Below, in pieces: positions 25,029-36,441 of a stretch of DNA of 60,000 nucleotides (positions within the stretch are counted from its first letter, which is position 1; every line of letters begins with the position of its first letter). Below the pieces are notes generated by a model that made no database searches, was not told the origin of the DNA, and worked only from the letters and a program-made list of their open reading frames with translations. Origin of the DNA: Polytrichum commune (taxonomy: Eukaryota; Streptophyta; Polytrichopsida; Polytrichales; Polytrichaceae). The translations under genes and the position numbers were made by a program. Location: the NCBI GenBank assembly GCA_950295325.1, contig OX485808.1:18126527-18186526 (forward strand). Reading direction: 5' to 3'.

Positions 25029-26567
25029 GGCAGCAGGAGGTGGAGGTCATAATAGGACCGTTATTGTGGAATATAGTTGGGTGGGACACCATACAGGATG
25101 CTGGGAGCGACTTAGAAAGGAGCCGAAGGGTCAGAAGTTAGCCCAACTGGTCGGATCATGGCTTACTTTCAGTTCCTACTCCCTACCCATATGTTATTAT
25201 TAGTATTATGATAATACTATCATAACCTTAGATCAATAGCCTCCCCCAACTGTTGTTGCAGAAGGACTCATCAGCCCTTTCTTCTTCTTCTTCTTCTTCT
25301 GCTGCTGCTGCTGCTTCCACTTGGTGTTCCAACTGTAATTCTACTGTGAGTCGATTGGATACATATGTCATGGCGGTTCTTCTAATAATCATTCTACTCC
25401 TTCCACCTTGCCCCCACTCTTGGGACTGGATCAGGCCATGGAAAGGAACACTGAAGCTGATTATGATCATCATGCACACTGCAAGCATGATTCATAGTTG
25501 AGAGGCTGTTGCTGTGTGTGTTGAGCATGTTGTTCGAGTCTAGCAGTAGTCCCAGCTTTGGCCTTTTTCCCCCTTGGCTATTGGTGCTGTGTGTTTGGTG
25601 ATGGTGATAATTGTGCAAGCCTTGTCTTGCTGATCATTCCCCACCTTCCCCTTCCCTTGGACTAGGTAGCCTGGGGGAGTTGATCCAAGCAGGAAGCTAA
25701 GGGCATGCAAAAGGGTGATCATGCAAGGTCATGATAGGGCCCAAGGCCAGGGCCAGGGCTAGGGTTAGGGCTAGGGCTAGGACTAGAGCACTACATTTTT
25801 GTTTTTGTTTTTGTTTTGGGGGAGACAAATGAAATGTAACAAGTTTAGTCCATTGTTGGGAAAAACATGCAGGGTCACCTGGAAGCCAATGAAAGAGAGT
25901 GGGGCAGCTTAGAATATACTACAGGTGGGGGGAGTGCGTTTTTTCTTTGTTTTCTTTTTATTCTTCTTCCCAACTTGGGGCAAGTCGGGTGTCTCTCTCC
26001 CTCTCTTTATTATTACTCGCCGTACATTCTTTCTCTTTGAACAGATTACTTTGAAGGTGGATACAAAATTACTGTGAACATGATTGTATTCAGAAACTTT
26101 ATGTATCATTTGGCCATTGGTCGTCTCGGTAGAAGAATCTTTGTACCTTCCCATTGACAGATATTCTACAAACATGTTCGTCCAGTGACAAGCCTTGGTG
26201 CCGTTATGATTATCCTGAGAAAAGGTTTGGCTCTCTCTTTGGTAGTACACTTGATAATTCCTTGAGGGTTTGGAGGGCACCTCTCAAATTGCTACCAAAT
26301 TTTGAGCGGGCGCTGAAGTCGCGGTGTTACCATAACCTCCTCTATTATTGGTCCAACTCCAAGATCTCTTAAAGAGTCAAAAAGCGCTTTGTGTTGGTTT
26401 AGTGGATTGAGCTAGATGTTTGGGGCTGTATGTTTTCACTGTGTGCATCCCTCTTTCTACCTTGGATCATGATGGCGTTGTTGGTTTTCCGGCCATGAAT
26501 CAAGCTTTCCATTTGTCAAAGAAAAAAATTGTGGCGTCTCTTCTTGCATACTGAGTAATAAGGCCGG
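25029..26567. other. Intergenic with CTT/CTG microsatellite
   Basis: A (CTT)n-(CTG)n microsatellite at about 25280-25314 produces Ser/Ala and Glu/Ala runs in opposing frames. A 'gctaggg' degenerate repeat is at about 25756-25788. A minus frame of 123 codons (25909-26280) ends in a Lys-rich tail and is unrecognised. Confidence 0.4.
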
Positions 26568-27364
26568 GAGGAGTTTGTCACATACGAATGGACCTCTTAT
26601 CCATCCAACATAGAAACTTGATTCTTAACCCTTAACATCCCACGCCCAATTTCCCTCGAACTTGCTCAAAAAATGTGACTTCAATTTCAGCGAGCGTAGC
26701 TAAAGATCTAAAGTTATTTTGACAAATCCAATTGTATAGATGTTTGAAGGTTAGAGGTAACTACTCATAATCGAAGTTTTAAATATTGAAGTTCTATTAT
26801 GTAGGAGATTATAAAAGGAATGTCCACAGTGGTCTTGAGGGGCAGTAGTTTAGAAATTAGTTTCTGATCAATTGGGAATCATTTGTACATAGGGATCAAC
26901 AAGTAACATGTTTAGGATATGCTACTGCAAAGGTGACAAATGTCTAGTTTTGGTTCGTGGACAAATTCCACTGTAAACCAATTGAGAGCACACTCCCATA
27001 TTTGAATAAATTAAATAATAACTAACTTTGTTGAATCAAAATTATTCACATGACAAAATACAACAAACTTGAACATGAACAAGAGGAGTGGTAACTTGAA
27101 ACACTCAAGAAACACCATCCAAATTAGTGTCAAAGGGGTCAGAGTGAACTGCTCACAACTAGATTATGGTCGTATAGGACATTAGGGGTTAACCCCCCGT
27201 ATGCTTGTGGCTAAATCAATTCAAAGGACTCTAACTAGACCAATTCCTGTCTTGAGCATAGCTATGGTGTCAAATCAACTTTGATTGGTACCCTCTAGAC
27301 TACAAACTTTTAAGGACTTTTATGTTGGATGAATGAGAGGTACATTTGTATGTGATAAATTTAC
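26568..27364. mobile_element. Family-A element split by about 560 bp of other sequence
   Basis: The left arm (CACATACGAATGGACCTC...CATCCAACATA) is at 26578-26613. The matching right arm (TATGTTGGATGAATGAGAGG...TATGTGATAAA) is at 27322-27361. The interior block resumes only near 27190 (gcttgtggctaaatcaattcaaa). The intervening 560 bp is absent from other copies and is probably an insertion. Confidence 0.65.
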
Positions 27365-27484
27365 TTTCTTGTTGTAGGTCTTGTCATGTCTTGCCTTCAC
27401 ATGGAGGGTTGCAAGTTGGAATTGGCAACTGCCAACAATAACCTTTGGATAACTACTCACTTCGAGTTCGATGGCTTTTGCATA

Positions 27485-27860
27485 AGATAGATGTGCCTAA
27501 TTCAATGTTAAATTATCCTAATTAGCCACCTATCTATGTATGCTTAGGTGTGAATTTAAGAATGAACACCAAAAAAACATTTGTTGAAAGGAGATTGGAT
27601 TAGTAACATGCTCAAAATTTATTAATGATTCTAGATGCAATAGTCAATATAGTTTTGGGCTTAGACTTATATGACCATTGAATAACTCAGAGTGTCTTCA
27701 CTTTATTCTTTGCTTATGATTAGGATAAATTTTATACAAGCTTTGAAAACTATGAGTAGAATTGTGGCTACGGGCATGATTTAGATTTGCTAATCATCTC
27801 GCAATAACTTAAAAGTCGGTTGTCTGTTTTATATTCTACGAGAAGTGGTTGCATAGAGAA
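27485..27860 (+). repeat. Dispersed repeat family D, copy
   Basis: Contains 'gaatgaacaccaaaaaaaca', 'catgctcaaaatttattaatgattctag', 'caatagtcaatatagtttt' and 'tttgctaatcatct', in the same order as copy 1. Confidence 0.55.
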
Positions 27861-27970
27861 AAATGTCCGTTAAAGATGCGATTATCTTAGTGTTGTAAGG
27901 AAAGCTAAAAGTTTGGTTGCAAAGTCTAGATCAGGAGGAGAGAGAAGGACCAACCACAACGCTCAACTTG

Positions 27971-28105
27971 AAGCTTGCGAGTTTGGTGGGCCAAAGGGAA
28001 TCAATCTAAAATTAGTAGGTACCGACCTTGAGAAATGTTCCGCCATCTCAAGCACATGTAAGGGCTCAAGTCCTTTCCCCTTGGCCCACCAAACTCGCAA
28101 GGCTT
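27971..28105. repeat. Foldback with 21-bp perfect arms
   Basis: Bases 27974-27994 are perfectly complementary to 28081-28101, and the pairing extends with one-base bulges to 27971-27998 and 28077-28105. The loop is about 86 nt. The foldback is bracketed by a direct repeat (gtctagatca(g/a)gaggagagag at about 27926 and 28150). A small-RNA precursor or a transposon remnant are both possible. Confidence 0.6.
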
Positions 28106-28439
28106 AGCTCAACCTCGAGCTCTAGTTGTGTGAGGCAGTTACTCCCAGAGTCTAGATCAAGAGGAGAGAGGGAGGGCGGAGGGGAGGCTGTGGCAAATGC
28201 CATGCCCACACCAGGGCCAGTCGCTGGCCTTGACATCATGAGGATTCCCTTCTCATAGCTAAAGTTTGTGACTCTCTTTCCGAAATTTGGTGGTATCGGA
28301 AAAAGGATGTTTCATCGTACTCACAATAACCTCAAGGAATACATATAATACACTACAAAACTCCTATCCAAAATGGGAAGTCGTCCCCGGTTGTGGGCCG
28401 GTCGCTTGGTCCTAGTGTGGGCATGCCAAAAGAAACGGC

Positions 28440-28800
28440 CTAAGTTGGGCTAGGCCAGGCTAGGCTAGGCTAGGGCCCTTTGCTTGTCTTTCATTTAACT
28501 CTCGCATGCTTGAGCCCTAGCTAGTTCCTTGTGCTGCTGCTTTAGGGCCTACAAGGCAGGCAGGCGGGCAGGCAGGCAGGCACTCGCTTCCCTTCGCCTT
28601 CGCCTTTCTTTGCCTTTGTTTGCCTTTGCGGTCCAGGCCCCAGCCTTCAGCTTGTGTGTTGTCGCCCCCGCCTCTGCCGTCAAGCGTGTGGGTCATCCCA
28701 CGGTCCGAACATCTTACCTCAGCCAGCCCCAAACACTTCCTTCGCCAGCCCACCCCAGCCCAACTCAACTCAAACCAAGCCAAGCCAAGCGCACACTTGA
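28440..28800. repeat. Cluster of short GC-rich tandem repeats
   Basis: Within 360 bp there are GGCTA repeats (28447-28475), GGCA repeats (about 28553-28582), GCCTT/T repeats (28595-28630) and CCAGCCCA/AAGCC repeats (28735-28792). Several frames are open through this block on both strands, but their composition follows the repeats, so no gene is called. Confidence 0.6.
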
Positions 28801-29021
28801 GGGAATGATGTCAAGTCACTAGTTTCCGTGGACGCTGCGGACTCCGACCCTGATCAATATTATACTCACGCCTTTATGGCATCATGATGGCATAATGCCC
28901 AGTTCGTGCTCCTTGGGCTGTGAAGGAAAATCTTGAGTGTTTCGAGGTTTGCAAATTAGCGACTCGCAGCTTCCAAATGTTTAGGTGACGAGGTGATTGG
29001 AGCAGGCCAGAAGTTGGATCT

Positions 29022-29083
29022 CTCTCTCTCTCACTCTCTCTCGCTCTCTTTCTCTCGCTCGCGCTCTCTCTCCTGAAATAAGC
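29022..29083. repeat. CT/GA microsatellite upstream of the ERF gene
   Basis: A run of TCTCTC with occasional CA, CG and TT interruptions lies about 650 bp before the ERF start codon. GA/CT tracts near plant promoters can bind GAGA-type BBR/BPC proteins, which often regulate developmental transcription factors. That role is inferred here. Confidence 0.6.
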
Positions 29084-29728
29084 CTGGCACCTAGAGGGCT
29101 CGGACGCCTTCATCATCGATGCTTGACATGTGACTTTGTAGTTTTTCTTGGTGTTTCAGACTCAGGTTTCTAGGCTGAAATTTGACGGCTGGCCGATAAT
29201 GTGTGGAACACAGTTACTACAGTTATACATGATGATGGTGTAGTGACCTTGCAGTGGTGCTGAAAAAAATATTGTTGAAGTCGGTAGTAGGTACCACTGG
29301 TCTTGCTTATATCTTGCTACTCATCTGCCTAATATAATGTATACATGGAGGCAACGGAGGTGCCATTGGAATTAGTACTAAAGTCACTAGCAGCTGGCGG
29401 GCTCTACATGATTCAGGTTTCTAGGTTGCAGATAAAAGAAGTAATACTGCGGATGAAAGTAGACCATCTACTATCTCCGCAGTAGTTTGTAACTTAAGTT
29501 CTTCCGTCTTGAAACTTGGGTGAGAAACGAACCGCAGAAGATAACATGGGAAGTAGTGCATGCGGGTGGAGAAGCACCTGAATTGATCTGCTGGGGGTAC
29601 TCACGGAAATTTAGATATTAACCTTGAACCCAACCGATCGATTTCCGGTTGGTCGCTGGCTTCCTTCTTCCCTCCGTCTCGAACCTTGGAGAGTGAGTCA
29701 AAACTTGCAGACTTTCCTTACAGAGATC

Positions 29729-31774
29729 ATGGCGCTACATGACATGCTAATAGGCAGTGTCATCATACCTGCGAAACGCAAGTGGCGAGATACAACATCA
29801 TCATCAACAGTTCCTACTCCTACTCCTACTCCTACGCCTCCTGAAACAGCAGCTGCACACAAAAGAAGAGAAATTGAGGTGCATGCAGGCGCCTTTCTCG
29901 AAGACGACGACGACGACGACCAGGGTAGTTATACCGGGGGTGATCATCATCATCATCATCAGCGGTTATGGAACACCTGCCGACGCTGCGCCGGACCTGC
30001 ATTTCACTCACTCTGCAATCTTTGTATACCCCCACCACCACCGGCTCATAACCCTCTTATAAGTTATACAGTGTCGACAACGACTCCGCTTATAGCTACT
30101 CCAATTTTCGAGCCGGTACTTGATCATCCCAATGAGAGCGGCCAGCTGCACCACTACAACTGTATAAGTGCTGCAACTAGTCATCAAGTTGCAGCTGCTG
30201 CAGATCATTACTGGCGTGAGAATCTAAGCTTTGCGGAGACACCTGCTGCAAACCCTCTTGCAGATACGAGCCAGCTAGATGCAGGTTTTGATACTAGAGT
30301 CTCGGCGCAGCTTGCAAAGGTTATTACCACAAATTCTTCTGCCGTCGAAGCTGCTGGGGCCTCCGGTGGCAGTGTCGGCCAGGACTTGGATGGGATTGCA
30401 GCAGTGGTTGGGCAGAGCGTCCTGTTCGGAGGAAGTAGTTGCCAACAGCAACAACATGGCGGAGCAGAGCACTGTTCTACCCCGGCGATGATGTGCAGGT
30501 CGACGTTGCAGAATAGTAGTACTACGACTCGTCGACCGGAGCGGTCCTCTTGGGTTTTGAAGCCTGGCAGTATGTTACCACAGCAGCAGCAGCAGCAGCA
30601 ACACCAAAAGACCATGTTGATGATGCCAGGGCAAAGTGGTTCATCCACCATTAGTATTAGTGGTGGTGGTGGAGGTGGTGGTGGTGGTACTACTCCGGCT
30701 CTTTCATCGATGCAGCACGCAGCGGCGCGTGGGTTATACTCGGAAGCGACGACGACTCTCACTACCGAGACGCTAAGGTTAACCTTGGAGAATTTTAGGC
30801 CGACACAACAAAACATTGTGACCAAACCAGACTGTATCAGTACATTTGCACAGGAAGTTCGCAGGACATTTGGTTCGGAGGTGATTCATCGTCATCTTCC
30901 GACGATGTCATTGCAATCGATGGCCCTCGGGAAAATGGGCCTGGCCGTGGAGAGAGGTGGCGCAGGATGTGTAGGTCCTAGTGGTGCAGACAGAGTTGCA
31001 AGCGGTGACACGGCCGGGACGAGCGGTCGAGTGTTTCGAGGTGTGAGAAAGAGGCCTTGGGGGAGGTGGTCTGCCGAGATTCGTGATCGAATAGGTCGGT
31101 GCCGTCACTGGCTGGGCACCTTCGACACCGCCGAAGATGCTGCACGAGCTTACGATGCGGCGGCCAGGAAATTGCGAGGAGCCAAAGCACGAACCAATTT
31201 CTGCCTCCCAAATTGCAGCTCTTCGCCGTTTCCCACCACATGCACCGGCTCTTCTTCTCCACTGCACGTCCCTGGACATATTCCTGGTAACATCATCCGA
31301 TCATCATCAACAAAAGTTTCGAAACCTTCCACTTCATTTACGCAGCGAAGATCTGCATCATCTGCAGCAGGCGGTGGTGACATAACCACGTCGCCGCTTG
31401 CAGCAGCAGGAAAAGGATCAAGGGGCGGCTCAAAGTCGGCCACTGCTACAGTTTTACCTCGATTAACTGATGACATGAGAACATCAGAGTTTATGACTCA
31501 TCCGCCGAAGAAAGGTGTTTCTTTGTTGCAACCTGCTGCTCCGACGTCTACTCAACATCGTCAACAAGCAGCAGCAGCCACGGTAGGGGTTAATAACAAC
31601 ACTCTGGAGCTTGATCTTAAGCTTGGATTTTGCAGTCCCAAGTCGTGCTCAAGCCTTGAAAGCACACAAGAATCCACCGCAACCTACCAGTCGCCTGATC
31701 AGTGCTCAATACCAAGCTTCTCATCCGATTCACCGCCACTGTCTGCATCTGCAGCCTGTCCGTGGCCGCGGTAG
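29729..31774 (+). CDS. ERF-type AP2 transcription factor with LxLxL (EAR-like) C-terminus, 681 aa
   Basis: Encodes a nuclear DNA-binding factor of the AP2/ERF family. The AP2 domain lies at about residues 435-491 and contains [33 protein letters not shown] and the closing RTNF; ERF domains of this type usually bind GCC-box-like DNA. The N-terminal 430 residues are low in complexity: a PT repeat (about 29-37), an Asp run (about 59-64), a His run (73-77), a Pro run, seven Gln (285-291) and a Gly run (about 312-320). Four cysteines at 84, 87, 96 and 99 form CX2C-X8-CX2C. Residues 626-632 read LELDLKL, an LxLxL form of the EAR repression motif, so repression is inferred. I start at ATG 29729; the frame stays open upstream to 29624 without an earlier ATG, and a pyrimidine-rich acceptor (cttacag, ending at 29723) suggests a 5'UTR intron. 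At 681 residues it is much longer than typical ERFs of 150-400. The ERF subgroup is not assigned. Confidence 0.9.
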   Translation: MALHDMLIGSVIIPAKRKWRDTTSSSTVPTPTPTPTPPETAAAHKRREIEVHAGAFLEDDDDDDQGSYTGGDHHHHHQRLWNTCRRCAGPAFHSLCNLCIPPPPPAHNPLISYTVSTTTPLIATPIFEPVLDHPNESGQLHHYNCISAATSHQVAAAADHYWRENLSFAETPAANPLADTSQLDAGFDTRVSAQLAKVITTNSSAVEAAGASGGSVGQDLDGIAAVVGQSVLFGGSSCQQQQHGGAEHCSTPAMMCRSTLQNSSTTTRRPERSSWVLKPGSMLPQQQQQQQHQKTMLMMPGQSGSSTISISGGGGGGGGGTTPALSSMQHAAARGLYSEATTTLTTETLRLTLENFRPTQQNIVTKPDCISTFAQEVRRTFGSEVIHRHLPTMSLQSMALGKMGLAVERGGAGCVGPSGADRVASGDTAGTSGRVFRGVRKRPWGRWSAEIRDRIGRCRHWLGTFDTAEDAARAYDAAARKLRGAKARTNFCLPNCSSSPFPTTCTGSSSPLHVPGHIPGNIIRSSSTKVSKPSTSFTQRRSASSAAGGGDITTSPLAAAGKGSRGGSKSATATVLPRLTDDMRTSEFMTHPPKKGVSLLQPAAPTSTQHRQQAAAATVGVNNNTLELDLKLGFCSPKSCSSLESTQESTATYQSPDQCSIPSFSSDSPPLSASAACPWPR

Positions 31775-34700
31775 CACATTGCATGATGTGCAGCTGCTCT
31801 CCCAGTTCGACATCCTTGTGCAATAGATTTGGTTTCCAAGTGGACAACACAGATACATTTCAATGTGGACAACATGCATCATCATTTCAAGAAATTCAAG
31901 ATACATGCAGATGCAAGTCTGTAGTAATCATGAAGCTGGTGGAAAAAAACATTCAACCAATCACCTACCCTCTGCAAGAAGTGCACATGAGAGCTGCACA
32001 CTACGGAAGAAGATGAGCTTCGACAGTGCCAATGGAGGGTATGAAATAGGGTTGCAATCCTATGTATCATCGATCTAATGAAGTATTTCATGAAGCAGCG
32101 ACTGCACGTCAATTAAACATATAGGGCTGGGGTCATGTGATGATCGATAAACAACCTTCATTAATCGATTGCCCTGTCATGTTATTCTTTTCCTGCTTTC
32201 TGATCCTGCATGGATGCATTGCATCCGACAAGGGGAATTGTAACCCATTCGTAGTCTTACTTTGAAACTTACACCTTGGTGTATACGAATTGTTTCAGTC
32301 ACTCTATTGATTAAGATGAGTAAAAGAAATTCGTAGTGTTCTCAATTCACTATTATCAAATATCCGTGCATACAAAATCGGTGCACTTGGATCATCAACT
32401 CTTCGTCACTGTTCAGCTTCAAACAGTCCTCGTTGTTTTGGTTCAGTGTTTCTTCTACATATGCTGTGTTTGATCAAGAAGATGGATAGAATATTCCATT
32501 TCTACCCTACATTTTATTGACTCCCTCTGCATCGCCGCCGATGACGAGTCGAATTACGTTAAGCTGATGTATGTAAGAATTGCTGTCCACGAGCAATTCA
32601 TCATGTAGTAATACGCGTTCTCCCGGTGATCTATCTCACTGAGTGAGCTACTCGCAATTTGCCATCAGTTGTCATGCAGTGAGTTATATGCTTACTCAAC
32701 ATGTCGTAGAGTCACCATTTTTCAGCTCTGAATTATGCACCATGTTCCAATCTGTCTGTTGGCGCCTATGCTGTGAACCTGCTGCAGTATTATTGCATTT
32801 TAGTATTATATTCATGTTCTCTCTCCGACTGGATGGTCAAGCTTTGGTCCTGATGACTCATTCCGAGTTGTTATCAGGATCCTAATGCCATCCCAGGCTA
32901 TTTGTGTCTTCAGCGTGCTATGTGGAGTTGTGCAAATTCTTTCAGCTGCAATTGCAAGACGTAGGACCATATTGAGACATTACTAATCATCGCATGTTGA
33001 ATTTATCTTCAAATCTCCTCCAACTTTCTCATACAGGATGGAGTCTTTTACGGAGCTGCAGGTTATTGAGAACTTGACATCCACAGGTAAGAAACTGAGC
33101 TCTCACTATATGTGTTTCCTGAAGAAGTCTAGCTTACTAGATGATGCTCTTCACTGTTTTGGTATTATGTGTGCATTGACATGATATGTGTGATACCACC
33201 AGAGTACCTGAAAGGTGTTAATCCATTGTAAATTAAAACGGTATGATGATATTTTGCAGTTTTGTCGATACCCTCAAAAGATATATTATAAAAAAGTCAA
33301 GAAAGAGATTAGCAGCTTTGATTTAGAGTCGAGGCCGCGTGCCACAGAGAGGCCTCTCAGCTAACTCGTGCTTCAAGTTCTATGGTATGTGTGAAGCCTG
33401 GTGTCTAATGGGAACTTAAGCAGCTATTTTATCTTACGTGGGCCAGCAACCTCAGGTTACACAAGTGTGATAAGTACAATCCGTGTCAATCACATCGTTT
33501 GCGCTAATTTGTGTCGAGGTGTTTTGGAATCACAAGGCTCGGCGTGAATTAGAACCAATGCTGGCCGAGAGTTTGGCCAACTGTTCTCAACGGTTAATTA
33601 GCCACGTGCTGCAGGTTCAATGTGCAGCCACCTTCTACAGCGACGATGATCACCGGTCCCGACCAGAAGGTTCTGTCTTCATCAAACTTGAACCAAAGCC
33701 GCCCTATATGGATTGTTTTGTCCCATGCTTCGAACATATATATAGATAGCTAGGTCAATCATGAAGGTGCAATATAACGCTCAACTTACATTAATGAGGT
33801 GGTGTACCCTGATCAACACACTGTGCATTTTGTTGAGGAATGTTGCAGGCTATGTAACTCCAAGTTTCAACAGCTCTTACACACTCTTCAGGAGGATCCT
33901 GCTAAGTTTTCCAGCTTTTACAGGTTGGTGGTGATTCATTGATTTCTTGTTCGAGTCACAGCAGCCTGTCACTTGCACTGTAATTAATGAATCATACATG
34001 ATCATCATCAAAGTGTTACGACGTTGTTTTCTGCGAGCCCTTTCAGATCGATTAATCATTCCAAGCTGTTACACAGGTATTGTACAACTTGCACACGTCG
34101 ACGAATTAGAATTTACAACGCCAATGCTGTGAATTCATTTCAAATATAGGACACATATGTAAGCTCAGTGAATATAACTAATCGTTTTGATCAGGAGAGG
34201 TACAGTTCTAAATGAGCAGAAGTCCGCATCTTGCAGATCCATACAAATCTAAAGATTTTATTTTTTAATTTTTATTTTATTTTATTTTTCCAATTAGATC
34301 GGACTACACAGCTAATATGTCAATTGTTTTGCAGCTTGCAGCACATGAAGAACATCTGGTGCAGCTTGGTCGTATGTGAGGTGAGCTTCCTTGAATGTGT
34401 CACTGATCGATCAGACATAGGCTTCTTACAGGTTGAAAGCAGCCTGACTCTCGGTCAATACAACACCAGCAGAGTTTATTTACTTGTGCTCTGTAGATTG
34501 TTGTTCTCAGTTTACATCATGGGCTAGTACTTTTGTATCGCAGACAGCTGCATGCTTGATGATCAGGACAAAGTTATGTATGTCAATGTGTTGTATTGCA
34601 GATTCAGAATGTTTAAACTCTTCCCAGACGTTGATTAAAATATAAACACTCATATAATATCAACTTCGTTGCTATTTGCAGATGATGTATGCAGGCACTT

Positions 34701-35065
34701 ACATCTCTGTAAGGCTGGGTGTTGTGAGGCGATAGTCTGATCATGGGTTCTGTTACTGAAACAGCCTGGCTTCTATCTAGCCTCGTGAAGGGACTTTCAG
34801 CAAACTGATCATGCGAGAGCTCATGAGAAGGCTCTGGGAATGGATCCTGCCTGACTGTTTTGACGATGCATTGAAACTACAGTAGTAATCACATCTAATG
34901 TCACTCTTTTCATGCAGGACGGAGTATATGTGAGGCTCCAGAATTTGTGTGTGGCTAGCTGCTCGACCACTAATCCCCTCCCCAATCCCCAGAACTTGCG
35001 GATTGCTAGCATTTTTTGCAGGGGAACTATATATTGATCTGGATATTAAACCCGCATAGTGTGCG

Positions 35066-35452
35066 TAAAGGAACTAGAGTTGTGCAGATCCAGCTTAATT
35101 AGCCAACAGTAAGGTTTTTAAATAGCAAGAGGCCGACTCATTCGATTGTTTGCAATCTGAAGGTTATGTTTAGTTAGGTCAATGCATTTGCGCAGACTAC
35201 GAGGCATGCAATCATGTTGAACTTAACTTGAGATTAAGTTATAAGACCACCAGGAATTAGAGTTGTGCAGATGATCCAGCTTACATGGCCAAGGGTAAGT
35301 TTTGTAAAAGTTGCAGGAGGCCGACCCATTCGACTCAGCAGTATTTGCAATCTGGAGGTTGAGTTACTGGGTTAGGTAAATACATATATTTGCGCAGACT
35401 ACGAGGCATGCAATCATGTAGAGCGTGACTTGAGATTAGGTTATAAGACCTT
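35066..35452 (+). repeat. Tandem duplication of about 190 bp
   Basis: The units 35066-35249 and 35250-35452 share 'agttgtgcagat..ccagctta', 'gaggccgac(t/c)cattcga', 'tttgcgcagactacgaggcatgcaatcatg' and 'ttataagacc'. They differ by scattered substitutions and short indels. Confidence 0.8.
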
Positions 35453-36343
35453 GAGCTACCTGTTGGCGCGACCGGCCGGCCAGCTCAGACATGACTCTGC
35501 AATATCAACTGACTGAGATTTGGTCGATGTGGTCTCATGCAGGGTTGACGCACGTGCCCCGCGACCTCAGCCACTCGTGCATTCTGCATCGCCACTTGCT
35601 CTTTCAACTTTCTTGAAGGTAATCAATCTTAAATTCAAACATACATGCACGTTTCTGCACCTCATCACTTCGATCCAGTTTTCTACTAGACTTGAATATA
35701 ATATATATACAGGCTCGATCCAGCAGGGATATTGATCATTAGCAGGATGTAAGGTATGCGGTCTACATTTGATTGGTGCGTGGTTAGGTGAGGATCAAAG
35801 AACAAACACCATAAAGACACATGTGCAATAGAGATTGAACTACATCTTCAGATACTATTAACTACTTCACACTCAATAGTGAACACAATTGGGACAACCT
35901 ATGAATTCAATCAAGGAATCAACAAAGATGTACTTGTTTCAATAACCATAACTTAATCAAGGGAGGTCTAATTTTTTATCCGATTTTGGCTGGTGCTTCA
36001 TCATAGACTTGCTAATGCAACACAAGTTTTGGTGAGATGTAATCCTAATTGATAGAAGTTGAAGAACATGAAAAATGAACCAAATAACACCCATATTCCT
36101 AAAAAGCTTTGATAAAACCAGCTTTCCTGGGTTTGCGCTAAAAGGGCACCAATCTCTTTTATCATGATATTGCCGATTTTTGACTTGGAGATCACTTAAT
36201 ATGAAGAGCTCAAAATTATAATGTTGATGTTGGTAGAATACTGGGCCAGGATTGATTAAATTCCAAGTGTTGGAGGGACGTTCTCCATAGGATGTTTGTT
36301 AAATCTAAATTCGTTTCACTACATTTTGGATTTTTGCAGGTCA

Positions 36344-36441
36344 GCCAGAATTAACGTCAAGGGTGATGAGGCAGCTAGCTACTCTCCTCAAAACCAGAAT
36401 CCCATGGGAGTCAGCATTGTTAGAAGGGATCTGGAATATAG
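36344..36441 (+). other. Exon-like island, unidentified
   Basis: A strong acceptor (ttggatttttgcag) is followed by 98 bp open in one frame (QPELTSRVMRQLATLLKTRI, then PWESALLEGIWNI) and a consensus donor (gtaagtg). I do not recognise the peptide and found no neighbouring exon that joins it convincingly. It may belong to a decayed gene or a noncoding transcript downstream of the ERF gene. Confidence 0.3.

Noticed and set aside
25228-25501. Possible small peptide gene with Ser/Ala run and a hydrophobic stretch
   Set aside because: The composition is driven by the CTT/CTG microsatellite, both strands are open, and no peptide-hormone motif is visible.
25741-25790. Interstitial telomere repeat
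   Set aside because: The sequence is degenerate GCTAGGG/GGCCAGGG and not a run of the plant telomere unit TTTAGGG.
30208-30825. 205-codon open frame on the minus strand inside the ERF gene
   Set aside because: It is the antisense shadow of the ERF coding sequence, with poly-Cys and poly-Pro arising from the CAG and GGT runs.
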